A DNA stretch of 64,000 bases, from NCBI GenBank assembly GCA_021229015.1, contig CM037782.1, positions 38,526,316-38,590,315 on the forward strand, in the 5' to 3' direction. Under the pieces are notes generated by a model. That model ran no database searches, had not been told where the DNA came from, and saw nothing but the letters and a program-made list of their open reading frames with translations. This DNA is from Solen grandis (taxonomy: Eukaryota; Mollusca; Bivalvia; Adapedonta; Solenidae). Of this stretch, positions 12,203 to 23,797 are shown piece by piece; position 1 is the first letter of the stretch, and each line of letters opens with the position of its first letter. The position numbers and the translations under genes were made by a program.

Positions 12203-13942
12203 TTATAAAACATGCGATAATTTGCCTTTATTTGTAATCTGCCACACCCCAATGCTGACATTACCAGCGCTGGCCACGTATAGTTGATCTTTCAATGTAT
12301 AGTAATATATAACCTGAGTGTCACCCACTCCATCCTGCTCCCCAAGAACCTGCTTAGCACGGTCACATGTCGAATTAATCTGCTGAATTTTGCCCAAACA
12401 ACAGACATAAACGAAGCCAAACTTATCTACCGCCACGCCGCGTGGCCAATCCAGTCCCTCCAAAATCGACATCATCTGTCCGTCCTCCACTCGAAAACTT
12501 GTTACCGTACGGGCTCTCTGATCGGACACATATACAATACTACCACATGGGCTCAATGCAATGTGTTCAGGTTCTCCATTCGGCTGCATACTGCTGTCAT
12601 CTGCCGTGATCTTCCTGAGAACAGTGCCGTCCATGCTCAGGACCTCAATTTTAGCAGGGTCAATATAACTGACAACCAGCGTTGATTGTTTGGTGCTCTG
12701 TATGCCACAACATTTACCACGCACGACTATCTCCTTGTTTGATTCTGATAGCTTACTTCCTGATATTGTAGCGCACTGAAGTCTTCTTGAATCAGGAAGC
12801 GTAATGATGATCTCATGGATTGTTTTCTTGCTTCTCTTGAATTCATCGGTCGGCACAAGTGTTATGTCTCGGGGTCGGGAGTGCAGGGCAAGCTCGGATA
12901 TGATTCTACCATAGTTCGTGTCAATGAGCTTAACTGAACTGTTCATCCAGTCACAAATAACAAGCTGCTCTCTAGGCGTGACCACCATACCAGTAACTTT
13001 TCCTGCTTCTTTGTCTTCAGGCATTTTTATGTGGATGTCTCGGACATATGTTACTGTTATCTTCTCTGTGTGCTTCTTGATATCCAACTTACAAAAAGCT
13101 GCCATTATAGATTTAAGCCGTTTTAGCTCCTCATAAGGCAAACCACTGTACTGAGTTATCCCGTTTTCTAATCCCACGGATTCGATTTCGGACCGGAACC
13201 GTGATGTCTTCTTTTCGACCTTTCTCATCAGCACAAAAAGCTTGTTATTTTGCTTCTGGATGACTTTCTCCTTTAGATCTTTGGATATTTCTTGTAACTT
13301 CGATTCCATTAGGAAACATCTGTATGACAAGTCGTCCATTTTCGAAATATCAGTTTCAGCAATAAAGTCTATTTCTTGATCAGTAGATGCTTCCATCTTC
13401 TCAAAATATTTAACAATTTTCTTCTTAGCTCGCCTAAGATGCGCTTTCATTTCGTTTTTAAGATCTTCTATTCTTTCTTTGTTTCCCTCAATTGCCGTTT
13501 TGTTTCCTTCCACTTTCTGAAGTAAATCTGAAATCTCCTGTCTTAGTTCTGTGGTTTCGTGTGATTCCAGGATAGTTTTTGCAGCATCGGATATAAATGT
13601 GACATCTCCACACATTTTGTGCCTAGTGTTAAGACAAACCAAACAAAGAAGCTGTTTGTCGGATTTGCAGTAGTACTCAAGTACTCGTCTATGATCCTTG
13701 CAGACCTCTGTCAAGGGATCGCTGGATATGACTCTCTCCTTCGGCATAGAGGCCGTATCCTGTAGAACATGATCTCGGCAAACTGATGGCACACAGTGGG
13801 CATTGTAACAGCCTTTGCACAGATGTTCCTCACAATTTTTGCAAAACCCATAGGCCTGCTTTGTTTTTCCGTCAAAGCTACACGGTTGACAAACAAGAGG
13901 TTCCGTTTCTTCTGAACCACTCACTAAATCCTGTGCAGCCAT
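12203..13942 (-). CDS. TRIM-like protein without RING: B-box, B-box, coiled coil, NHL-like propeller (copy 2)
   Basis: A complete 579-codon frame without introns and the paralogue of 631-2367. All zinc ligands of both B-box-like sites (C18 to H58, C81 to C111) are unchanged. The roughly 15 substitutions are scattered: D14E, several in the coiled coil (K to N near 152, I to T, N to T, R to K, R to Q) and several in the propeller (SYEFKK to TDEFKR, Y to C, M to I, I to T, P to S, Y to D, A to V). One extra Glu codon lies in the propeller (NKEIVV instead of NKIVV). Both frames are open over their whole length, which argues that both copies are under constraint. The protein probably acts as a cytoplasmic scaffold or ubiquitin-system adaptor; its ligand is unknown. 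An allelic duplicate created by assembly is the main alternative. Confidence 0.9.
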   Translation of the reverse strand: MAAQDLVSGSEETEPLVCQPCSFDGKTKQAYGFCKNCEEHLCKGCYNAHCVPSVCRDHVLQDTASMPKERVISSDPLTEVCKDHRRVLEYYCKSDKQLLCLVCLNTRHKMCGDVTFISDAAKTILESHETTELRQEISDLLQKVEGNKTAIEGNKERIEDLKNEMKAHLRRAKKKIVKYFEKMEASTDQEIDFIAETDISKMDDLSYRCFLMESKLQEISKDLKEKVIQKQNNKLFVLMRKVEKKTSRFRSEIESVGLENGITQYSGLPYEELKRLKSIMAAFCKLDIKKHTEKITVTYVRDIHIKMPEDKEAGKVTGMVVTPREQLVICDWMNSSVKLIDTNYGRIISELALHSRPRDITLVPTDEFKRSKKTIHEIIITLPDSRRLQCATISGSKLSESNKEIVVRGKCCGIQSTKQSTLVVSYIDPAKIEVLSMDGTVLRKITADDSSMQPNGEPEHIALSPCGSIVYVSDQRARTVTSFRVEDGQMMSILEGLDWPRGVAVDKFGFVYVCCLGKIQQINSTCDRAKQVLGEQDGVGDTQVIYYYTLKDQLYVASAGNVSIGVWQITNKGKLSHVL

Positions 13943-14124
13943 TTTTAATTCTCATCATTTATGTTTATTCGCTTTTCGGTCAGTTCATTTGTCTCCTGAA
14001 ACATTTGTTCATCTTTAAAGACAATCAGTAATAGTGTTTTAAGGTCTATGTTGATGTAAAGAAAAGATATATGTATTTAAATATTATTTCTTGCGTTCGT
14101 TAAAGATGCGTACAAAGTACTACT

Positions 14125-14385
14125 GGGGCCGCCGTGGCCGAGCGGTTACAGTCGTGGACTACAAATCTCTCAGCCCCTCACCGCTGTGGGTTCGAATCCC
14201 GGTAGGGACTTCGGATTTTTCATGTGAGGAAGCCTTCCAGCTGGCTTGCGGTAGGTCGGTGGTTCTACCCGGGTACCTCTGTGTACTCAGGGTCTTCCTC
14301 CACCTGCAATTAGCTGGACGTCGCTATATGATTGAAATACTATCGCAGCGACGGTAAACCCCAATACAACAACGAAATGATAAAA
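14125..14385 (+). mobile_element. SINE with tRNA-Leu-like head (family S1), present only in duplication copy 2
   Basis: The head has an A box at 14135-14145 (TGGCCGAGCGG) and a B box at 14188-14200 (GGGTTCGAATCCC), the RNA polymerase III promoter of tRNA genes. A family-specific body and an A-rich tail follow. The same body is found at 35896-36139. The acceptor stem cannot pair properly, so it is not a tRNA gene. Copy 1 has an unrelated short segment at the same place. Confidence 0.85.
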
Positions 14386-15316
14386 AAAAAAAAGAAAAAA
14401 AAAAGGAAACCCTTCCGGCACTGCTAGCTTTACACAAATCTTATGCGATTTATTGAACGATAATAAATAAAGGCTAAACAATGATATGAAAACATTATTT
14501 CTAAAAGGAATAATCCAATGTGCAACTGTAAAAAAAAAAGAGATAAATATGGTAAAGTTATCATATTTATATTTACATGATACACAGACACGATATCATA
14601 CCGGATATATGGCTTTATTCTGCTCTGGCCAGAATTTTTTCTTAACGTGATAATGTTAGTGACACACGTACTGAGTCGCAGACTTTTTCTAAGCCCCCCC
14701 CCCCCCCCTATGTTTGTGGTGACCCTTATACCTAAATTTTTTTTTTTTTTTTACATTTTATGCTCTGAATGTGTCTTACTCGGTTTATATTTCTTTACTT
14801 TAAAGGCCCATTATATCTCATAATGATACACTCTTCATGAAAAAAGAAAATGTAAAATGACATTGACATATTGTAGACAAACATAAATGATAGATAATGA
14901 ACACACATTTACTGTGAAAAAACAGCTTTGAAAATGTTGATCATATTACGCCATATAGTATTTTTATGGATGTCACTGTTTACATTTTGCAAGGGCGACG
15001 GTTCGAAATCGGAAAAGGAATTGAATTTGACTAATCATAATTTGTTTATCTGCTACGTCGTCAATTTATGTTCTTGCGATTAGTTAACGGAGCCATACAG
15101 ATGGTGTATGGAAATTGACGAAGATATGCGGAGTAAGCAAATCAGGTATTTTGTAAACAATTGAATCTTTAATAAAAGAATCTTTCTTATTTATGCATTG
15201 GAATAATTTATTGCCGTCAACGACCATGTATAAGTTGCATCTTTTAGAAAATCTGTAACACACATTTTACTTTCCTGTCCGAAGAAAACACACTGTGCTT
15301 TTGGAAGAATAATGGG

Positions 15317-16064
15317 CCTTTAAACAAATGTGCCAAAATACAACCATAATGCCGTCGTGTACAATCGTCATTCTCTTAAACAAAACGCGTATTCGAAATT
15401 CAATCGCTGGTTACCCACGTGCGATTCATTCTGTTATATTACATATGGCAGTTGTAGTGAAAGGAAATATACAGTCGTGTGTTTCGGACGATGTCGAACC
15501 TCCTGACAATTGAAAAAATCGACAAAAAGGATTGCAAATCGGTGCGTAAATAGTAATCGTTATATTTAAAATCAAATAAAATCAAACAAATATTGGATCT
15601 GACAAGAATATCGACACAGCGGAAATAATCAATACATTTGATTTTGATGGGGATATAACGAGGATCGACTGTCCTTCTTACAAATGTATCATATACGCCA
15701 TGTCGCGTCCTCGCGAGGGCGTCTTCACGATAGTGAGACATTGTGAAATATATTTTTTGTCGTGTCCACAAGCTTACTTGTTGCGATGGCGCGACAAAAT
15801 CAGGATGAAGACACATAGACGCCATAGAATTAGGGTTAAGCATTGTGTTTTTGTATCAAAACTACCTTCTTTATATTCGTTTATCCGTGCAGTAATGCTG
15901 TCCTGGTTAAAACTTGTAGAACATGTAACAACATAGCGCACGTGCTTACATAAATATAAGAATTTGTTTATTGGTACTTCATTAAATTGTTGTGTCTTCG
16001 TCCTGTTTTTTTTTTTGTTGTTTTTTTTTGTTGTTGTTGTTTTCTTCTTTTTCTTTTTCGCGAC
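15317..16064. other. Stretch without a recognised gene
   Basis: It contains an open frame of 134 codons on the minus strand (15439-15843) with no recognisable domain, signal peptide or splice context. The part from 15690 to 15850 is locally GC-rich with repeated GTCGCG/CGCGAC words and resembles repeat DNA more than an exon. Sequence before the gap becomes a T/TTG-rich low-complexity run. Confidence 0.35.
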
Positions 16065-16164
16065 NNNNNNNNNNNNNNNNNNNNNNNNNNNNNNNNNNNN
16101 NNNNNNNNNNNNNNNNNNNNNNNNNNNNNNNNNNNNNNNNNNNNNNNNNNNNNNNNNNNNNNNN
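16065..16164. other. Assembly gap (100 N)
   Basis: Exactly 100 N, the usual placeholder for a gap of unknown size. A pearl-like element abuts its right side, so the gap probably falls in repeat DNA. Confidence 0.99.
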
Positions 16165-16813
16165 CTAGTGATCATGACTGAATTCACACCTGCACAGGTT
16201 CATGTGATGACAAATCAGTATACAAAGTCGTAAGAAACCATTGAAAAAAAGACAGGTAAATGTATTTTTAAACTTGTCAACGTTATGGCAAAATAAGGTC
16301 AAAGTTCAAGGTCAAGGTCGATATATGAAATATTTAGGTATATCTGAAATAATATGAATACCAAAAATAAAAGTTGTATGTCAAATAATAAAGAAATTTT
16401 GACCAACGTTAAAGTTTTTGATAAACATTTCAAAAATAGGTCATAGTTCAAAGGTCAAGGTCAAAAGTCCAAAAGTTAACATTGTTGGAAAGATCTTGAC
16501 ACAAGGAATTCAGATATGAAATATCAGTGCCCTGTTGGTAACGGTTCTGAAGTGACAGGCATTTCAAAGTTTTCAAAAGTTAAAGCAAAAATAGGTCAAA
16601 AGTCAAGATCAATAGGTGGAATATTTGCATATGTCTGGATAGACCTTGTCAAGATGAATACGCATACCAATACTGAAAAGTGTATATTGATTAGCAGAGA
16701 AGTTATGGCCAACGTTAAGATTCCAGACGACGACGACGACAACGCGGACGCTAAAGTTACGAAATTACGACAATAGCTCGTATTTTTTACTTCGAAAAAC
16801 AGACGAGCTTATA
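16165..16813 (+). mobile_element. Pearl/Helentron-like element, family 2, 5' end lost in the gap
   Basis: Diverged tandem units with repeated AAGGTCAAGGTC words run to a triplet microsatellite (CGACGACGACGAC at 16729-16741). The element ends in a 3' hairpin made of TAGCTCGT (16783 region) and ACGAGCTTA (16803-16811). The order is the same as in the other pearl-like elements here. An 86-codon open frame inside it (16516-16776) is a by-product of the repeat. Confidence 0.6.
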
Positions 16814-16864
16814 AGCATTAAAAATATATATGAGCGCTCATGCATCGCTAATAAAATTGTTTAA

Positions 16865-16903
<39 letters not shown>

Positions 16904-18377
16904 TGCTTTCTAAACATTCTTGCTGTCATTCAATAACTTAAATATGTTCCATGTATATTTATGTTCTAACGTATTAGTTACCGTTTAGATTTTAGATTTT
17001 ATGGAATTTATCGCAAGTGATGCGAAGCGGAGCGCTGCGATAAATCCATAAAAGATTTAAATATAAACGAGCACATATTTACATTATGTCACGTACGCTA
17101 TGCAGCTTTGCCTTTGACATCGCATTTTGTTACCGCCTCCCGTTTGACTGACAGTACACGTAATGCTTTAGGTACGGAATCAATGTTACTGGGTAAATTT
17201 ATATTTCTAACTAACAATTAAATAACATAGCGAAATCATACGCCGCCGCATCAAGCTCCGCCCATTTTGGCCTTTGATCACGTAGGCATCAAGCTAACGC
17301 GGTTCATTTTATGCAATATGTTTTTCGAATTTTGAACGAAATACACACACACAAAAAAACAAAAAAACAAACAAAAAAAAACACGAAATATAATGTTTGA
17401 TGAGTCCTTGAGCATATAAATACGCTGTCCCAAGAAGGGCAACACTAGTACATTTATTCATACTTTGGTATTTTTCTGGACGGTAATTCAGTACTATTTA
17501 TATTATTGTTATTAAGTCATATATAATATATATCAATTAAAATGGTTTAATCTTCCGTCTGTGCATGTGCAAATTAGTTTTGAAGTCGAATGTAAATTTG
17601 CGACTGAAATATTTTTTAGTGAGTTCTATGTTATTGTTTTGGGGTATATGATATGTATAAAAGAAAATGAAATAAAAATAACAAACATAAATAAAGAATG
17701 AAATAACTGATAAGGTTGTTTTAAACGAGATACAATGCAGTAATAAAATATTTTAAAATATTTTTGGGCACTTTTTATTTATTAAAAACAGTATCTTGGG
17801 TACATATATTAGTATATTTTAAATATTAGTTTTTTTAATTATCCATTATTTTTCGTTTGTTTTCTTTTGATTTAAATTATAGACCTATTAAACGGGTAAG
17901 GTTATAAGGTCTAAACGGTAAGAGAGAGAGAGAGAATATGCTAATTGTAAACTGTCCATTAAAACATTTTGTTTTAATCTTAACATGTTATTGTTATTAC
18001 ATAATATGTGTTTAAGGGTGGGAGAAAAGCTAGAGAAGGGGGAAGGGGCGAGTTAAGAAAAGAAAAAAAGGGAAAAAATTGGGGACACGGCTGGAGGAGA
18101 ATAATGCAAGGTAGGGAGAGATTAGTGGGAGAGAGTGTGAAGAAAGACAGGTTGCAAGGAAGCGTGAGTCTGGGGAAGACTTGTAGAAATACTGAAGACT
18201 TAATAGAATGGTTAGGTTTAGAATAAAAACAGAAACTTGATAAAAAAAAAGAAAGGAAAAAATAATTTGGGTGGTCAGGAAGAAGAGTTTATTGTTTGAA
18301 GACTTAACCAACATTGACAGGGAAGAGTAAGAGGATTTTATTTCTTCCGATCAACTGTAGACGAGATGCATTAAATA
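16814..18377. other. Gene-free stretch with microsatellites and one small hairpin
   Basis: TA/AG microsatellite at 16867-16902. A hairpin at 16997-17054 pairs TTTTATGG-AATTTATCGCA with TGCGATAAATCCATAAAA around a GC-rich loop. Another AG run is at 17920-17935. The purine-rich segment 18008-18230 gives an open frame on each strand but no domain. No gene is supported. Confidence 0.4.
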
Positions 18378-19717
18378 AACAAGATATGTCACAGGATGTG
18401 ACGAATGCCCCCGGAGTGCATATTCATGGTTTTGTGAAAAAATTTCATGATATTCTTTTGACTTTTATCTGACATTTTTAACAGTGAAATCACTACAGCA
18501 TTATGTCTGTAATGAAATACACAATAGTTAGAATCATATGCATAACTGAACCATAAGTCCCCTACTGATCGTTCATATTTTGATTATTTCCATTACCATA
18601 GCAACCAGTATACTTATCTGAAGAAAATCAAAGTGAGGTGTATTAATTAATCTCCATATTGGCTTTATATATCAAATTTCACTGAGCGCTAGCTTATCAT
18701 ATGGTTTTTAAGTAATCACAGCATCCCAATTTCTGGACAGGCGGACGGAAGGCAAATCAATGCACAAACAGGGCTTATGACACTTGACCTCTAAGTGTGC
18801 ATGACCTTTCAGCTATGAACCAGGGTATTGAACACAGCACATTGTATCATTACGGTGCACATTTATGCAAAACATATCTATTGAAGAGTGACGAAGATAT
18901 GGAGCGGGCGAAAAAAACAAACCCTTTTGAACTCTAAGTGTGCTTCATGATGGTGAACATTTTTTACTGTAATTCAAAAAGCCATCTAGGAATGTCAAGT
19001 ATAGAACAGACACAAAAATAGACCCCATTTTTGACCTCTGAACTCTTAGTTTGACCTTGTCCTTGGAATTACAGACTTGGAGGTGCGTGCAAAACACTGC
19101 CTTATGGTGGTAGCATTTCTACCAAGTAATTTCAAAATTCATCAAGGAATGTCAGAGTTATACAGCAGATACAAAATAGACCCCAATTTTGACCTTTGAA
19201 CTGTAAGTGTGATCCTGACCTTGGAGCTACAGATCTGGGATTGCATGCAACACATCGTCTCATGATGGGAACATTTCTGCGAAGTAATTTCAAAATACAC
19301 CAAGGAATGTCAGAGTTTTGGAGCGGAAACGAAAAATATACCCCATTTTTGAACTTTGACTCTAAGTGTGACCTTGAAGCTACGACCTGGAGATTGCGCG
19401 CAAACATCATCTCATAATGGTGAACATTTCTGCCAAGTATTTTCAAAATTCATCAAGGAATGTCAAAGTTATGGAGCGGAAACGAAAAATAGACCCCACT
19501 TATGACCTTTGAACTCTAAATGTACTTTGACCATGAAGCCACAGACCTAGGGATTGCGCGCGACACATCGTCTCATGATGGTGAACATTTCTGCCAAGGA
19601 AATTAAAAACCCATCAAGGAATGTCAGAGTTATGGAGCGGAAACGAAATCCGGACGAACAGACAGTCAGACGGAAGGACGGTTCAATTACTTTAGGCCGA
19701 CCTTCGGGGACATAAAA
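18378..19717 (+). mobile_element. Pearl/Helentron-like element, family 3
   Basis: Starts AACAAGATAT with a 5' hairpin (GTCACA-gga-TGTGAC). About five core units of about 155 bp follow, from roughly 18900, marked by a recurring AAGGAATGTCA(A/G)AG stretch and ACATTTCTGCCAAG. Then come a degenerate GGAC microsatellite (19653-19682) and a terminal CCGA-cct-TCGG hairpin followed by CATAAA. Open frames inside (19132-19446 minus, 19196-19417 plus) repeat with the units and are not genes. Confidence 0.75.
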
Positions 19718-20500
19718 ATAGTTTGATTTCTTTATCACTTATCATTCATTAAATATTAATGTATCTTCATATTTGTATATATAGGTACTGTATTATACGA
19801 AAGGTATTTTTATAAACGATGACAGGTCGTAACGGCGATTGATCGGCGAACGTTTTGCGACTCAAGTCACCTTTGAAGCGTCTTTCAATCACTGTCACAT
19901 TGTCGATCGATAACAGGGGGCTACAATCGATCTTGGCTTGGTGAAAACTAATCGCCAGTTTAATAAGATCGCTTTGTGACCTTCTGTGTCAGGTATGTGC
20001 ACATGCTCAAGAAACAAGCTGCGATCAATTTGTGTGCACTACCACGAGACAGCAGTGGCGAATTCAAAGGGGGGGGGGACATACAACCCCCCAAAAAACT
20101 CACAAGAATGCACTATTTTAAAGCTTTAAATAAAAAAAATCGCACGGAAATTCCCCAGGATCCCTAGTCCAATCGGAACTACACCCTTATCACGGCCCTG
20201 GCAAAGCGTCAAGCCGCTTGCATTGTCACTGCCTACATTTTTTTTAAATATTGTACCCCCTCCCCTAACTTGAACTCCTGGATCCGGCTCTGGACAGTGC
20301 CCTTAATTCTTGAAAAGATATTTAGTAATAACTCAAATTTAAATTTCTTACTCTAAATACTCTATTCCCTATTCACGAAAATCATACTTAAATAAGAAGT
20401 CACCTTATTTTTTTATTTTTTTTTGCCAGTTAGAAGCTTTGAAAATCTTGATTTATCTTTCTATAGAACACTTTTCTATCTTCTAATTTACGATGAAAAT
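19718..20500. other. Gene-free stretch, partly repeat-like
   Basis: At 20060-20295 there is a GC-richer block bounded by a G-run (20071-20080) and C-rich sequence ending near GGATCCGGCTCTGG. It looks like a degraded interspersed repeat rather than a gene. Nothing else is identified. Confidence 0.35.
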
Positions 20501-21190
20501 TAGGGTGACTTAACTGGTGCTATAACCAGAGAATTACCACACACATTGGAATGTTGATTAATATCAAAGATGTGTACGATTAAAAAATATGTTTCGTTCT
20601 CCTTCACTGTTTATAGAAACATGGTAAGGAACGAAATCTGACATTATTTTATACGAAGGGCGTTACTTTGTATAAATGTATGGTACCATCATATTCTAAG
20701 CATTGTTCGATCAATCTGATATTCAGTTAACACATTGTCTAACGAAACATTGTCAAATGGCAACCATAGCCAAGTAATAACACGAAATGTCAATAGTTAG
20801 TTCATTTTTATAGGTCTGTTCCACTATCAACTTCCGTTTTTATTCGGTCAATTTTGAATCGAGCGAAATGATTGGACGATAAGAAAGTGATATCGTCATA
20901 TTGTGGGAAATTGCTTGCGTAGAGGTATTATGTCATTCAATGGGGCCGAAAAAAACGGCAGTTGAGAGTGAAGCAGATTTAAAAATATGTATAAACTGTA
21001 GCACTTTGCGTTATTACTTTGTGAAGGTTGCCTGTTGACAATGATTCATTATACCATATGTTACATGAATGTAATGACCTCAGTAATCAAGTGATGTCAG
21101 ATTCCGTTCCTTACCATGTTCATAATACAGTATAGAGGGATAAAAAATCGTAATTCTTTGGTTCTAGTGCCATTAGGTGACTTGTAAGTC
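20501..21190. repeat. Imperfect 690-bp palindrome (foldback element)
   Basis: The left half (20501 to about 20860) matches the reverse complement of the right half (about 20935 to 21190) in the same order. Examples are ACCA(G/A)AGAATTAC near both outer ends, ACATGGTAAGGAACG(A/G)AATC at about 20610 and 21110, ATTGTCAA..GGCAACC, AAGTAATAAC and CCGTTTTTATTCGG near the centre. Indels make the arms unequal. No coding capacity. It could be a foldback transposon or an inverted duplication. Confidence 0.75.
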
Positions 21191-22551
21191 GGATATAATC
21201 TATTTAGACATTTCTTCAGACATGTAGAAGCCTACAAACTCGCTACGCTCGCATCGGTTTTCTGTTGTCTGTAAAAAAATGATCCTATGCTTATATGTTT
21301 ATTTTTTCTGTTGTATCCCCCCCCCCCTCTCCCCTCCCATAATATGACGCTCGCCTTGTGGCGCCGTCAACGAAACTTTGTGCCACGGATTGTCAATTTC
21401 TTTTACGGTGGCAGGGGATTGCAACGTCATTCTGACTAAAGCTTTATATTACAAGGGATGCAATAGAGGTCACGTGGATGTGTTTTACCATTACTTAATC
21501 ACTTGTTCTACCACACCAGCAGTGTACCGATCGATGTTCCTGTTTTAGATAGACGAATACCTTAAGGTAAATTACGGACACTATCTATTATGTTTGTGCC
21601 AATTAACGGACAACAGGTGTTAATTACACAAACAAACATACTTTTTAGATTCATCATGTTTTTCGCCATTTGTAAAATTTTACATCAGAACATATAACCA
21701 GTCATAAAATGATATACATTTAAACTATGAGTTTATGTACAATGAAATATAGGTAAATTCATACAAGTGATCATTTTTGTTCAAATCAAGCGGTGTGTTT
21801 GAACTGTACCTAGACATACATAAACAATGTAATAATATTAAGATAGTATTTTTAAATGTTGGTGCCATGCATTTACAAATATTATGTTTAAACAATAAAA
21901 AACATATACGATAAAGATGAAATATATAGTTTTAGCATTATTACTGTCTAATCGTAACTCGTCAACTTGATAACAGTGAATGCAGTCGGCTATAGCCGGT
22001 ATAATTCACTGATTCATTTTGACCAATCAGTGACTGGAGAATAATTTCAATTGTTTGTCAATATTCCAGCCAATCAGAACACCTCGGGTAATTCTGTAAT
22101 TCTTCATCACCGAGGTGGTCCGATTGATACACCAGCATGTAGAATTTAGGTGTCCGGGAAGTGCTCGTTGATTAAGGTAGGTTTACATATTATTTTGGAG
22201 TGAAATGGCCTATAGGTTTATAAGTATTAGCTGTTCGTGTTTGATGACACACTCGTACAATTGTTACTTTATCACTACTTTAAGATAGATCAAGTAAATG
22301 CATTTATTTATGACAGTCTCATTAGTATATACAAAGTACAATAACACCATAACTACATACGAATCATTTACATGTAGATTTAGTGCTGCCGGGCAATGAT
22401 AAAATGAGCTAGGGTATCGCACCTGGACTCCCTTGTATCCAACAACTGTCTCTTCCGATGATGTCTCTTCAGCAATTAACAGGACCTACACGTGGGAAAA
22501 CATTGACCGATCATTATTTTAGCCAATAAAATAGAAGAAGAAAGAAGAATA

Positions 22552-22585
<34 letters not shown>

Positions 22586-23657
22586 AAAAGAAGATATTCT
22601 ATAAGAGACTAATCAAAAAAAGATCACGTCATTTTACAACATCTCTTTGACAAGTTACGAGTACAGGCATTAAAGTTAGAAATATATTGACCATATAAAA
22701 TAGTCTGTGTTCGATTAAAAATGTTCAGCTTTTCTCGACAGAAAAAGAACGATCGCTGTTTTCCGATAGGTGTTCAGTTGATCTCGATCGTCTTATCTCG
22801 ATAGGTAAAAATCGATCGATTTCAGAGGATTCTAGGATCGTTTATCAGCTGTTTCCGGTCGGAAATGTGTTATTTTCAAGCTACAAAATGCACGGTATCA
22901 GAGCTAATATAAATGTGTTTTTAAAAAACAAGACATGTTTAGAAACGGGAAACAATGCTCTTTCAATACCAATAAAAATTATATATAAGAACATTAGTTT
23001 TTTTTTAAATGTTTATGGAAAAACCGATGCTCCATAAATTCAACGACGCGGGCTACTTTTTTATAATGCTGAATTCACTTCTATTGTAAAACCTGCAGTT
23101 GTGCACATAATTTTATCTTTAACAAGTGGAAATTAAATAAAGTAAAGTGTCTAGTATCTGTTGGTCAGATGTCATAATAAATGTTACTAAGTGTGGTATC
23201 ATACCACTTGTTAACGGCTTGATTTCGTCATAAGGTTGGCACTGTATCTGCTACTTAAAAGTTAGATTCCTCGAAGTGACTTAAATACTTCGGTATATAA
23301 ATATGTTAAAAGCATAACTGATTAATAATATGTTATAATAATTACGGAAATGTAAAAAAGGATTCAAATTAACTGATATATTTGGAAGATATTATGGTTT
23401 TAAATGGCAAATCAGTTCGTCGGTTTTGAGCGTTTGAATTCCACTTTTATGGACCAGAAAAAAAGCATGTTTTTTGGAGAGGTAAACATGATTTTCTAGA
23501 GAAATGAGATATTTAATAATGAAGAAAAGGACTTTTGTCTACATGATGAGACAGGTGTAGTGCTGACACATTGCAACATGACGTCATAGAATAATGACAT
23601 TATACCATAATCAGTCTTATTGTCATAGAGTTCTGGAATGACCCTTAACTGCAGAGC
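21191..23657. other. Gene-free stretch
   Basis: No gene recognised. It contains a short hairpin at 21592-21638 (GTTTGTG..AATTAAC with GTTAATT..CACAAAC) and a GAT microsatellite at 22552-22584. A fragment of the SINE core is at about 23185-23225 (GTGTGGTATCATACCACTTG). A GATC/CGAT-rich patch lies around 22740-22860. Confidence 0.4.
22552..22584. repeat. GAT microsatellite
   Basis: Eleven consecutive GAT triplets after an AAG-rich lead-in. No coding context. Confidence 0.95.
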
Positions 23658-23783
23658 GTCAATCAAGAGGGAGATATACTAATACCATTTTAATGACATT
23701 GGTATGTCGCGTCCGGGGATCAAACCTACGACCTACCGGTAAAGCAGTTGACGCTTTAACCACTCCTCTACCGTGACCAGACC
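23658..23783 (-). mobile_element. SINE family S2, 5' (tRNA-like) part only
   Basis: On the minus strand it reads as a tRNA-like head with a B-box-like segment (GGTTTGATCCCCGG at about 23720) and the start of the S2 body. The conserved 3' core is missing. Pearl-like copy B begins 15 bases further on, so that insertion may have cut this SINE. Confidence 0.6.
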
Positions 23784-23797
23784 TTGAAAATGAAAAA

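Larger units (their letters stand above)
11575..15316. repeat. Segmental duplication, copy 2
   Basis: Direct repeat of bases 1-3506 at a distance of about 11.57 kb. It is longer mainly because it carries a 260 bp SINE at 14125-14385 and a few short extra segments (for example around 14735-14800 and 14960-14995). Similarity stops near 15316. Confidence 0.93.

Noticed and set aside
14125..14205. tRNA-Leu gene
   Set aside because: A and B boxes are good, but the acceptor stem does not pair and the same body follows another copy at 35896, so it is a SINE head.
15439..15843. 134-codon minus-strand frame
   Set aside because: No domain, signal peptide or splice evidence; its GC-rich half has repeat-like GTCGCG words. 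Kept only as a note on the gene-free stretch.
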